Shown here in pieces: positions 18,759 to 26,720 of a stretch of 64,000 nt of DNA (positions are counted from its first letter, which is position 1; the number at the start of each line of letters is the position of its first letter). Below the pieces are notes generated by a model, which saw only the letters and a list, made by a program, of their open reading frames with translations, had not been told where the DNA came from and ran no database searches. The stretch comes from Bradyrhizobium algeriense. Lineage in GTDB: Bacteria; Pseudomonadota; Alphaproteobacteria; Rhizobiales; Xanthobacteraceae. Location of the stretch: assembly GCF_036924595.1 (NCBI RefSeq), contig NZ_JAZHRV010000001.1, forward strand, positions 4,526,001-4,590,000. Direction: 5' to 3'. The position numbers and the translations under genes were made by a program.

Positions 18759-20627
18759 ATGCTTTCGCCATGCGCTCGCGCTGCAGCATTTTTTCTTGGT
18801 GTCTCCGCGATTGCGGTGAGCACCGGCTCGTTCGCCCAACAAGGAAGAGGTCATGGCCCAGGCGGCGTGGCTGCGCCGGTAGCCCGTCCGGCAGCACCAC
18901 CTGCTATGGCCCGTCCAACGGGACCACCGCCGGCGATGGCCCGCCCAGCGGCACCGCCCGCGATGGCTCGTCCTGCAGCGCCTCCAGCCATGGCGCGACC
19001 CGCCGCACCGGCGTTCCGTGCGGCTCCCGCGCCGCAGCGTCCAGCCATGGCTCCGCACGTAGCCCCGCGGATCGCCGGGCCGCCGCGACCAGCCGCACCG
19101 CGCGTTGCAGCGCCACGACCCGAAATCCATCGTGCCGCACCGCCGCAGCGACCGGCCATGACGGGACGTCCGGAATCGCGCATCGCCACACCATCTGGCC
19201 CGCGCACATCGCCCGCCGCGGGCGCGGGGCCGTCGCGAAAGGAGCAGATCGAAACGCGCGCCCAGCAGCGTGAGCAGCGCGTCCAGCAGCGACAGCAAAT
19301 TGTGCAGGAGCGGCAGCGTGACATGCTGTCGCGCCAGAGCACAGCACGCCAGGACCGCATCGATCGCCTGCAGCAGCGCGTGCAGCAATTGCAGTCTCAA
19401 AAGCCGGAAGGTCTCCGGGCGCAGCGCGCACAGGAACGGTTGTTGCAGACGCAGAACCGGGTGCTCCAGCGCGAACAGCGCCTGCAGCAGACCGATCAGG
19501 CGCGGCTGCAGCGGCTGGCACCACCGCCTTCGGCTGAACAACGATCCGCCGCTACTGCCGCCGCGCAGGCTGCAGCCCGCGGACGGTTTGCCGCGCAGTT
19601 CCGCAGCAATGATGCCTTGCAAGCCCGAACCGCGCTCATGGCCCGCGAGAACGGCTGGGCTCCCCGCCATGCCTGGCGACGCGGCCACCGCGCAGCGTTT
19701 GTGGCCTGGCTCGGCCCGGTATTCTGGCCCTACGCCTATTCCGACATCTTCAGTTACACCTTCTGGCCCTACGCCTATGACCCCGGCTATTGGGCCTACG
19801 CTTACGACGACTTCGTCGACACGGTTTTCTGGGGTACGGACAGCCCGTATTCCGCCTACGCCCGATATCCGGAGCCTGGCGCGGCGATCACCGATTTTCG
19901 AGCGCGCGGACGCGCAAGCGTGAGCCCGCAGACTCTCCGGCAATTGTGCGGAGATCCGGATAAGGGCGTGACCGCCTGGCCGATCGCGGAGATCACGCGC
20001 GCGGTCCAGCCGACGCCCGAGCAGCGCGCCCTGCTCGACGAATTGAAGGCCGCTGCAGCAAAGGCTGCCGATGTGTTCAAGGAATCCTGCGCCGATTCCT
20101 ATGCGATGACGCCACCCGGTCGCTTGCGGGCGATGACAAACCGCGTCAGCGCAACGCTCGAGGCGGTAAGGATCGTGCGGCCGGCACTCGAGCAGTTCTA
20201 TAATTCGCTGAATGACGAACAAAAGGCGCGCTTCAACGCGCTCGGCCCGAACGTCGGCGACCGTTCGCAACAGCAGCCGCAGCAGGAGGCAAATGCTCAG
20301 GCCGAGGCTTGCGGCGATCCGAAATCCAGCCTCACCCAGCTGCCGATCGAACGGATCGAGGCTGTCGTACGGCCGGCGGGCGAGCAAAAGGAGGCGCTTG
20401 ACCGCTTGAGCGACGTGACCAAGAAGGCGGTTGCAGGGCTGCAAGCTGCCTGCCCGGACGACGTGCCGCTTACGCCGGTCGGGCGGCTGGACGCGATGGA
20501 GAAGCGGCTCAAGGCCATGCTCGAGGCAGCCGAGTGGGTACAGGACGCATTGGACAAGTTCTATGCCACGTTGAGCAGCGAACAGAAGGCGCGCTTCAAT
20601 ACACTGCCGCAGGTCGCAAGCCCCTGA
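18759..20627 (+). CDS. Exported Pro/Ala-rich protein with two tandem LTxxQ-like (Spy/CpxP-type) domains
   Basis: 622 residues. A Sec signal peptide ends near SFA-QQG (about residue 28). Residues 30-150 are a Pro/Ala-rich linker with about five copies of an APPAMARP-like unit. Residues about 155-270 are a Gln/Arg-rich probable coiled coil (REQRVQQRQQ, RLQQRVQQLQ). A Trp/Tyr-rich centre follows (FWPYAY twice, WAYAY). The C-terminus holds two related domains starting with Cys-Gly-Asp-Pro at Cys397 and Cys518, 121 residues apart, each ending FY-x2-L-x2-EQKARFN. This pattern resembles the LTxxQ/Spy family of periplasmic chaperone-like proteins. AGGGAG before the ATG supports the start. Function is inferred only at family level. 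Confidence 0.8.
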   Translation: MLSPCARAAAFFLGVSAIAVSTGSFAQQGRGHGPGGVAAPVARPAAPPAMARPTGPPPAMARPAAPPAMARPAAPPAMARPAAPAFRAAPAPQRPAMAPHVAPRIAGPPRPAAPRVAAPRPEIHRAAPPQRPAMTGRPESRIATPSGPRTSPAAGAGPSRKEQIETRAQQREQRVQQRQQIVQERQRDMLSRQSTARQDRIDRLQQRVQQLQSQKPEGLRAQRAQERLLQTQNRVLQREQRLQQTDQARLQRLAPPPSAEQRSAATAAAQAAARGRFAAQFRSNDALQARTALMARENGWAPRHAWRRGHRAAFVAWLGPVFWPYAYSDIFSYTFWPYAYDPGYWAYAYDDFVDTVFWGTDSPYSAYARYPEPGAAITDFRARGRASVSPQTLRQLCGDPDKGVTAWPIAEITRAVQPTPEQRALLDELKAAAAKAADVFKESCADSYAMTPPGRLRAMTNRVSATLEAVRIVRPALEQFYNSLNDEQKARFNALGPNVGDRSQQQPQQEANAQAEACGDPKSSLTQLPIERIEAVVRPAGEQKEALDRLSDVTKKAVAGLQAACPDDVPLTPVGRLDAMEKRLKAMLEAAEWVQDALDKFYATLSSEQKARFNTLPQVASP

Positions 20628-20654
20628 GCGAAACTCAATCCTTATGAGGATCGA

Positions 20655-21122
20655 ATGAGGAAATGGCACTTTGTCACGCTTCTCGCCCTGCCTTCGTCCA
20701 GTCGGCCAGATACACCTACGCGGCACCGTAACCGGATGCTCCTGATAGGCGCATTGAGCGGGATGGCGTGCATGCTTGCATCACCTTCCGCCCTGCCCCA
20801 GGCATCGCAAGGAGCGGAGGACGCCTCAGGGCAACAGGCGTTCAACAATGCCTGTCGAACTTGTCACATCGTGAGAGAGGGCGATAATCGGCTCGGTCCC
20901 AACCTGCACAAAATTATTGGACGCAAAGCAGGATCGCTGCCGGACTATGGGTTTTCCAGCGCAATGAAAGAGGCAGGCTTCGTCTGGGATGAGGACAAGC
21001 TTGATCGCTTCATCGCAAACCCCGATGAGGTCGTACCCGGCAACAGCATGAAGCCGTATGGTGGCCTCTCATCGAGCGACGATAGAAAAAAGATCATCGC
21101 CTTCCTAGCTCAACCGCGATAA
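20655..21122 (+). CDS. Class I c-type cytochrome
   Basis: 155 residues. The haem-binding motif CRTCH lies about residue 67, with LGPNLHKIIGRKAG after it and the axial Met in GNSMKPYGG. This is the cytochrome c2-like layout. It would be exported by Sec and carry electrons in the periplasm. GAGGA sits seven bases before the first ATG, supporting that start, but it gives an unusually long N-terminus before the hydrophobic segment (LLIGALSGMACML); ATG 20736 would give a conventional signal peptide. Downstream is a short GCCG...CGGC-TTTTT element that might be a weak terminator. Confidence 0.9.
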   Translation: MRKWHFVTLLALPSSSRPDTPTRHRNRMLLIGALSGMACMLASPSALPQASQGAEDASGQQAFNNACRTCHIVREGDNRLGPNLHKIIGRKAGSLPDYGFSSAMKEAGFVWDEDKLDRFIANPDEVVPGNSMKPYGGLSSSDDRKKIIAFLAQPR

Positions 21123-21174
21123 CGCCGCAGCCTCCGGCTTTTTCGGTGAAGACAGGGCGACTAGCCTTGCTCCG

Positions 21175-22050
21175 TTACCTCACCGTGCGCGCCAATGCCA
21201 GAGCGCGTTCCATCGCCTGCGCCACAATTACCGCAGAGCGTTCGTCGAGATGAACGCCGTCCGCCCAGCGCAGCTCGCTTCTATTCACTTCGATCGGCAA
21301 CCATCTATTCGAGTCCGGAAAGGCGGCGTGAATTATTTCCCGCGTGGTCGCTGCATATCGCGATTCTTCAATCGGCTCGGCAAAAGCTAGCTCGAACAGG
21401 AATACCCGCGCGCCGCGTTGTTCCATTACCTGGACCAATTCCTCAATTCGTTTCACGTTGAACCGAGCGGCATCCGTCGGATCCTCCGCATTGAGCTGCT
21501 GCAGCGCGCGATCCACATAGATCCGGCTGTCGAAATTGCTCGGCTGCTGCCCAACCAGTCGGCGCAGGTCGAGCGCGACCTGCTCGTGCGTAAGAGGCGC
21601 GTGGAGCCGCTGCTCGTACGCCGCCACCGCGGCCCTGACCGGGCGAAAGAAAAATGGCTCAGTGTCGCCGCGTGAGTACCGTTCGACCAGAGCGGTATCG
21701 GTGGAGCGAGCGAGAACATTCACCTCGACCAGAATGAACCGCGGGAGCCGCGGCTGGTTCGCAACGATTTCCAGCCCGGTGACCGGAGAGCCTCCCGCAA
21801 GCGCCAGATTCCGCAAGCCGCGCGTTGCGAAATATTCTTCCTTGAGGCGGAACGTGATCGAGCTGCCCACCAACACGATGTCAGGCACCGGCTCGCGCAG
21901 GTAGCGGCTCAGGGTGATCAGCGTGCCGTCCCGCGTCGTCGTCGCCGGCATTTGCAGGCCGCTCCCGAAGCGCACGGTGGCGAGCCCGCAGGCGATCAAG
22001 ACAATCGCCGCGGCAGCACCGCATTTTACCAACCATCGAACCGCAGACAC
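21175..22050 (-). CDS. SGNH-hydrolase-like protein paired with MBOAT acyltransferase
   Basis: 291 residues with an N-terminal signal anchor (AAAAIVLIACGLATVRF). An SGNH-type pattern is visible: DIVLVGSSITFRLKEEYF with Ser in GSS, then NLALAGGSP, and a C-terminal WADGVHLDERS that would supply the Asp/His pair. Proteins of this sort often sit beside MBOAT O-acyltransferases, as AlgX/AlgJ do with AlgI, and complete transfer of acetyl groups to polysaccharide in the periplasm. It starts 17 bases after the MBOAT stop, with a GTG start preceded by AGGGACG. The acceptor is unknown, and overall similarity to AlgX/AlgJ cannot be judged by eye. Confidence 0.75.
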   Translation of the reverse strand: MSAVRWLVKCGAAAAIVLIACGLATVRFGSGLQMPATTTRDGTLITLSRYLREPVPDIVLVGSSITFRLKEEYFATRGLRNLALAGGSPVTGLEIVANQPRLPRFILVEVNVLARSTDTALVERYSRGDTEPFFFRPVRAAVAAYEQRLHAPLTHEQVALDLRRLVGQQPSNFDSRIYVDRALQQLNAEDPTDAARFNVKRIEELVQVMEQRGARVFLFELAFAEPIEESRYAATTREIIHAAFPDSNRWLPIEVNRSELRWADGVHLDERSAVIVAQAMERALALARTVR

Positions 22051-22067
22051 GCTTTTTTCGTCCCTAG

Positions 22068-23432
22068 CTAGAACTGAAAATAGATGAACGACGTTTCGGG
22101 ACCGGCCTCCAGATACATCAGCGCAGCCATCGAACCATAGAGATATGGCTCCACCCAGCGAAGTCTTCCCTCGAACAGCAGACGGAAACCAAGATGCTGA
22201 ATCACGACCGGCAGTGAATAGAGCAGCGCCAGGCTATAGAACAACTTCGTCGGGTTGGGATTCGTGCTCGGCGTAAACATGCCCGCGAGGTAGCCGACCG
22301 CATGATCGAAGTTCGGCAGCTTGAAGAAGATCCAGAGCATGCTGACGCAGACAAAGACCACGGTCATCCGGGCCGCCCGAAACACCGCAAAGTCGATCGA
22401 AGCCAGTCGCGGCAGCAAAGGGCGTTCCAGCACCAGCAGCAGGCCGTGCATCAATCCCCACATCAGATAGCTGAGGCCGGCGCCATGCCAGAGGCCGCCT
22501 AATCCCATCACGATCATCAGGTTCAAATAGGTCCGCCATACGCCATGGCGGTTGCCGCCGAGCGGAACGTAAAGATAGGTCCGCAGCCAGTTCGATAGCG
22601 AGATGTGCCAGCGCGTCCAGAACTCGGAGAACGAGGTCGAGATATAGGGAAGATTGAAGTTGATCGGCAGGCGATAACCGAACAGGAGAGCAAGCCCGAT
22701 CGCAATCGCGGAATAGCCGAAGAAGTCCGCGTAGATCTGATAGCTGTAGACGAAAACGAGCAACCAGCGATCCTGGGTCTGCAGCGTCTCGTAGAGCGGG
22801 AAGCTCATATAGGACGTCATTTCATTGAGGTTGTTCGCGACGTAGAGCTTGAAGAAGAACCCGGTCAGGATCCATTTCGCGGCCTCGACGAAGGGAATGT
22901 CCGCGAAATATTTCGGCTTGATCTGCGGCATAAACATTTCCGCGCGCGTGATCGGACCCGACACGAGCTGCGGAAAGAAGATGATGTAGAGAAAGACGCC
23001 GGTTAGCGTCGGCGGCCCGGCCTTCTGCCGGGTCAGGTCGACCAGCAGGCTGATGTTGTGAAAGACAAAAAATGAAATGCCGATCGGCAGCGGCAGCTTC
23101 AGCAGGAAATCAAGCGGCGCGAAGTCCACCAGGCTGGGGGACGCCGGATCGATGAACAGCAATTTGTATTTGAAGAACGCGAGCAGCGCGAGATTGAAGG
23201 CGATGCCGACCGGAAGCCAGGCTCGCCGGTTTCGCAACGCCAGGATCAGGAAGAGGTAGGTTCCGAAAAGCGCGACGGCCAGCAGCGCCAGCAGTTCCGG
23301 CTGGCCATACCCATAAAAGAACAGGCTGGCGAAGACCAGCAGCTGGACCTGAAACGCTCGCAAGGCCGGCAGGTAATAGGCCGCAAATGCGATCGCGACG
23401 AAGACGCCGAACTGCCAGGAAGTAAAAGTCAT
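22068..23432 (-). CDS. MBOAT family O-acyltransferase (AlgI/DltB-like)
   Basis: 454-residue polytopic membrane protein. It begins TFTSWQFGVFVAIAFAAYYL and has roughly ten membrane helices. Family landmarks are GISFFVFHNISLLVD, FFPQLVSGPI, FNLPYISTSFSEFWTRWHISLSNWLRTYLY, and the catalytic His region GLGGLWHGAGLSYLMWG. Such proteins move an acyl group across the inner membrane for O-acylation of polysaccharides or teichoic-type polymers. It is transcribed ahead of the SGNH-like gene. A perfect hairpin ends exactly at its start codon and appears to cover the ribosome site. Confidence 0.93.
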   Translation of the reverse strand: MTFTSWQFGVFVAIAFAAYYLPALRAFQVQLLVFASLFFYGYGQPELLALLAVALFGTYLFLILALRNRRAWLPVGIAFNLALLAFFKYKLLFIDPASPSLVDFAPLDFLLKLPLPIGISFFVFHNISLLVDLTRQKAGPPTLTGVFLYIIFFPQLVSGPITRAEMFMPQIKPKYFADIPFVEAAKWILTGFFFKLYVANNLNEMTSYMSFPLYETLQTQDRWLLVFVYSYQIYADFFGYSAIAIGLALLFGYRLPINFNLPYISTSFSEFWTRWHISLSNWLRTYLYVPLGGNRHGVWRTYLNLMIVMGLGGLWHGAGLSYLMWGLMHGLLLVLERPLLPRLASIDFAVFRAARMTVVFVCVSMLWIFFKLPNFDHAVGYLAGMFTPSTNPNPTKLFYSLALLYSLPVVIQHLGFRLLFEGRLRWVEPYLYGSMAALMYLEAGPETSFIYFQF

Positions 23433-23458
23433 GCTTCCCCAACGGTTGTTGGGGAAGC
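23433..23458 (-). promoter_or_regulatory. Hairpin abutting the MBOAT start codon
   Basis: On the mRNA strand an 11-bp perfect stem (GCTTCCCCAAC paired with GTTGGGGAAGC, 4-base loop) ends directly against the ATG. The only Shine-Dalgarno-like sequence, GGGGAAG, is inside the 3' arm, so folding would block translation initiation. Confidence 0.7.
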
Positions 23459-23546
23459 TCTAGCATTTTGACCTGGGAGGGCCTAGCCGAAACCGGACTG
23501 CCGGTTCGCAGCACGTCGCACGATTCTGCCCTAATGCGCGGGAGTT

Positions 23547-23927
23547 CTAGTTCCCGGCGGTGTTGAAGCGGGAGAGATCGCAATCCCGTTCGGCATATCT
23601 CACGCGGCGCAAGCCCTCGCGGTCTTCGACCACGGTCGGCCGGCAGCGTTCCTTCCAGGCGGCCTGGGCGGCTTCATCGGCTTTCAGTTCTTCCCCGGTC
23701 CGGGGCGCGATCTTCACGGTGCCGCTGCTGCCGACGTAGAAATTGGTTTGCTGGCTCGGAAGCAGCGGCGCGCCGGAGGCGATGGCCGCGGCCTTGGCAT
23801 CCGCGGCAGCCCGCGCCGCGCGAGCGGCCTGGGCGGCGTCCGCGGCATGGCCGTGATCCATCGCGAATTGTGCGGACGCGGACGATACCGAAGCAACGAC
23901 GATCGAGATTGCGATGAAGACGCGCAT
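23547..23927 (-). CDS. Small exported protein with Cys motif (paralogue of 24126-24416)
   Basis: 126 residues, not recognised. ATG 23927 gives a clean signal peptide (MRVFIAISIVVASVSSASA-Q). An Ala-rich stretch (about 25-50) follows, then a C-terminal region with the pattern W-K-x3-C-x-P, D-x-E-G-L-x-R-x2-YA-x3-C. The same pattern ends the protein encoded at 24126-24416, so the two are probably paralogues with a small disulfide-containing periplasmic domain. Function unknown. A longer in-frame start at 23975 would put a polar segment before the signal and is less likely. Confidence 0.75.
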   Translation of the reverse strand: MRVFIAISIVVASVSSASAQFAMDHGHAADAAQAARAARAAADAKAAAIASGAPLLPSQQTNFYVGSSGTVKIAPRTGEELKADEAAQAAWKERCRPTVVEDREGLRRVRYAERDCDLSRFNTAGN

Positions 23928-24125
23928 GGACCCTGCCTCTTGAACTGAATGCCGAACGTCAGGAATGCCCGACAAGCATTGAGGCGGCGTAAAGCGGCGT
24001 GACTAACCGGGCCGCAATTTGGTCGATAAAGATTTAGCAGTCTTTCCGCCGCGACAAGGCGCCGGAATTCATCGAGCCGGCAGGCCCGGAAATGCGCATC
24101 GCAGGTCGCGAGGAGCGAAAGCGCG

Positions 24126-24416
24126 CTATTCGCTGCGGCCGAACTCGCAGCCCTTGCGGGCGTAAACCAGGCGGACGACGCCTTCATCGTCATAGGTGCG
24201 CTTCGGCTTGCAGAACGCTTCCCACTTTTCGATGCTGGCGCGTCTGGCCTTTTCGTCTTCCTGATCCTGCGCCGCGTTGCGCGGCGGATCGTCCAGGTAG
24301 GACGTTGTGCACATCTGGCCATAGAACTTGCTGTAGGTGCAGCGTTCCACGACCTGCCAGGCCTGCGCCGATGTCGACAGCAGGGTGAGGGTCGCAATTG
24401 CGTAAAGGATTTTCAT
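24126..24416 (-). CDS. Small exported protein with Cys motif
   Basis: 96 residues, not recognised. A signal peptide (MKILYAIATLTLLSTSAQA-W) precedes a mature chain of about 77 residues with four cysteines. The end carries W-E-x3-C-x-P, D-x-E-G-V-x-R-x2-YA-x3-C, matching the neighbour at 23547-23927. An in-frame ATG four codons upstream is possible. The adjacent 235 bases up to the next gene hold no clear feature. Confidence 0.75.
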   Translation of the reverse strand: MKILYAIATLTLLSTSAQAWQVVERCTYSKFYGQMCTTSYLDDPPRNAAQDQEDEKARRASIEKWEAFCKPKRTYDDEGVVRLVYARKGCEFGRSE

Positions 24417-24651
24417 GTTGTCGCTCATCGCTCGCGGAGACGTTCTCCGTGCGGCGTAGCTAGCGCCGGAGTTCGCGGGGGCGCAACGGTAACCCTTTGT
24501 TAATCTAAATAGCCGCGCAAAAGGTTAAATCTGGAACCGTGCGCTGTCTCCTGGCGCTACGCTATCAGAAAAGAGAACGCGTGGCAGTTCACATACGAGA
24601 CAACACCGTCCGCCATTGAGACAGCGAGCAGGCCGGTTCGATCGACCCTCG

Positions 24652-25515
24652 CTAAACGACCGTGCGATGTCGTTCGATGCAGGTCCGCAAAACCTCGTCC
24701 ATCGGCCTTCCCCACCAGTCGTTGGAGAAGATTTCGATCTCGGAATAGCCGGCAAAGCCCTGCGCCTCGACCGCGGATCGCACAGATGTGATGTCGATGA
24801 CGCCGTCACCCATCATGCCGCGGTCGTTGAGGATGTCCTTGGTCGGCACCAGCCAGTCGCAGACGTGAAACGCGAGCAGGCGATCCTTTCCCGCGCGCGC
24901 GATCTGCGGCATCAATTCCGGATCCCACCAGATGTGATAGACGTCGAGCGCAACGCCGAGCGCGCCGGTGCGCTGCGGATCGAGCTGGTCGCAGATATCC
25001 AGCGCCTGCCTCGTCGTGTTCACGCAGGCACGGTCCGCTGCATAGGCCGGATGCAGCGGCTCGATTGCGAGCGGCATGCTGGCCTGCTTGGCGTATTCCA
25101 GCATCTCCGCAATGGCGTCATGGACCTGCGTCCGCGCGGCCACGATGTCTTTCGAGGCAACGCTTCCCGGGCGCGAATATTGCGGCAGCCCGCCGACGAC
25201 CAGCACGATGCAAGGTGCGCCCAACGCCCTGGCTTCGTCGACGGCGCGGCGATTGTCGTCGCGCGCCTCGACGCGGTGCGCCGCATCCGCCGTGAACATG
25301 CCGCCGCGGCAATAGCCCGACAGCTCGAGCCCGGCGTCGCGTACCGCGCGCGCCGCGCGCTCGAGCCCGACGGAAGCGACCTGATCGCGCCAGGGATCGA
25401 TGGCCCGGATGCCATGGCGCGCGCAGGCGTCGATAATGGCTGTGAGATCGCCCTGCTTGCGGACCGTCGCCGTGTTCAGCGACAGCCAGCGATGATCGGC
25501 AGAAAAATCGCGCAT
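24652..25515 (-). CDS. Sugar phosphate isomerase/epimerase family TIM-barrel protein
   Basis: 287 residues of the xylose-isomerase-like TIM-barrel family (AP endonuclease 2 fold). Candidate metal ligands fall at strand ends: Glu in LAIEPLHP, Asp in VALDVYHIWWD, His in LLAFHVCDW and Glu in SEIEIFSNDWWG, the usual E-D-H-E layout. These enzymes isomerise or epimerise sugars and inosose-type compounds with a divalent metal. The start shares a base with the preceding stop (TGATG), so it is coupled to the DUF993 gene. It is the last gene of the catabolic operon. The exact reaction is not deducible. Confidence 0.87.
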   Translation of the reverse strand: MRDFSADHRWLSLNTATVRKQGDLTAIIDACARHGIRAIDPWRDQVASVGLERAARAVRDAGLELSGYCRGGMFTADAAHRVEARDDNRRAVDEARALGAPCIVLVVGGLPQYSRPGSVASKDIVAARTQVHDAIAEMLEYAKQASMPLAIEPLHPAYAADRACVNTTRQALDICDQLDPQRTGALGVALDVYHIWWDPELMPQIARAGKDRLLAFHVCDWLVPTKDILNDRGMMGDGVIDITSVRSAVEAQGFAGYSEIEIFSNDWWGRPMDEVLRTCIERHRTVV

Positions 25516-26708
25516 CAGGGCTCGATGCCGCGGGTTGCCAGCACCGTCTTCATGCGCCGTGTCGCCATTTCAGGGTTGGAGAGCAGTCCGGCCTTGTCGG
25601 CCAACCGAAACAGCTCGGCCAGATGCAGCGTCGAGCGCGTGCTCTCCTGTCCGCCGACCATGGTGAAATGATCCTGATGGCCGTTGAGCCAGGCCATGAA
25701 CACGATGCCGGTCTTGTAGAACCGCGTCGGCGCCCGGAAGATGTGGCGGGACAACGGCACCGTCGGCCCCAGCACGTCATGGAAGCCGGCCGCGTCGCCG
25801 GCAGCTAACCGTGACAGCGCGTAGGACGCCGCCGGCGCGATGGCGTCGAAGATGCCGAGCAGCGCGTGCGAAAAGCCCTTGTCGTCGCCCGCGATCAGTT
25901 CGGCGTAGTTGAAGTCGTCGCCGGTATACATCCTGACGTTCTTGTCCAGCCGCCGGCGCATGTCGATCTCGCGCTGCTTGTCGAGCAGCGAGACTTTTAC
26001 GCCGTCGACCTTGGCGGCGTTGGCGTTGATGATGGCAACCGCCGTGTCCATCGCCCTGTCCAGATCGGCCGTGCCCCAATAGCCTGATAACGCCGGGTCG
26101 AACATGTCGCCGAGCCAGTGGATGATCACGGGTTCGCGAACCTGGCCGAGCACGCGGTCATAGACCTTGGCGTAGTCGTCCGCGCTGCGACCGAGCTTTG
26201 CCAGCGCGCGCGACGCCATCAGGATGATCCGGCCGCCGGCCTTCTCGACCGCCGCGATCTGCTCCTCGTAAGCGCGAATCACGTCATCGATGGACTTGGC
26301 ATCCTCCGCCGCGAGGTGATCGGTCCCGGCGCCGGAAAACACCAGCGCATTGCCCTTGGCCTTCGCCGCCTTCACCGAGCGCTGGATCAGTTCCAGCGAG
26401 GTCGGCCAGTCCAGCCCCATGCCGCGCTGCGCGGTATCCATCGCCTCGGCAACGCCGAGGCCGAGATCCCAGATGTGCTCGCGAAACGCAATGGTCCGGT
26501 CCCAGTCGATTGCGGATGTCAGCCACGGAACGTTGTCGGCCAGCGGATCCGCCACCACATGCGCGGCCGAGAACGCCACGCGATTGAGCGTGCCTTCAAG
26601 CTTCGCCGGAAATGTCCGCGACGCCGCCAGGCGATAGGTTTCGATCGAGCGATCCGCCGTCGGCAGCTTCAGTGACAGCGACGACATCGGCAGGACGGGC
26701 TTGTTCAT
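25515..26708 (-). CDS. DUF993 family protein (dihydrodipicolinate-synthase-like)
   Basis: 397 residues that I recognise as the DUF993 group, distantly related to class I aldolases of the DapA family. The lysine in VDGVKVSLLDKQREID is a candidate Schiff-base lysine, and ALVFSGAGTDH and IIHWLGDMFDP look like barrel strands. GGAGG seven bases before the ATG is a good ribosome site. It lies between the Gfo/Idh/MocA dehydrogenase and the TIM-barrel isomerase with 12-base and 1-base junctions. An aldolase-type cleavage of an oxidised sugar is plausible but inferred; I know of no firmly assigned reaction for the family. Confidence 0.85.
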   Translation of the reverse strand: MNKPVLPMSSLSLKLPTADRSIETYRLAASRTFPAKLEGTLNRVAFSAAHVVADPLADNVPWLTSAIDWDRTIAFREHIWDLGLGVAEAMDTAQRGMGLDWPTSLELIQRSVKAAKAKGNALVFSGAGTDHLAAEDAKSIDDVIRAYEEQIAAVEKAGGRIILMASRALAKLGRSADDYAKVYDRVLGQVREPVIIHWLGDMFDPALSGYWGTADLDRAMDTAVAIINANAAKVDGVKVSLLDKQREIDMRRRLDKNVRMYTGDDFNYAELIAGDDKGFSHALLGIFDAIAPAASYALSRLAAGDAAGFHDVLGPTVPLSRHIFRAPTRFYKTGIVFMAWLNGHQDHFTMVGGQESTRSTLHLAELFRLADKAGLLSNPEMATRRMKTVLATRGIEP

Positions 26709-26720
26709 GGGTGGGCCTCC

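Noticed and set aside
21124..21143. Short GCCG...CGGC-TTTTT element after the cytochrome c gene as a terminator
   Set aside because: The stem is only about four base pairs, too weak to call with confidence.
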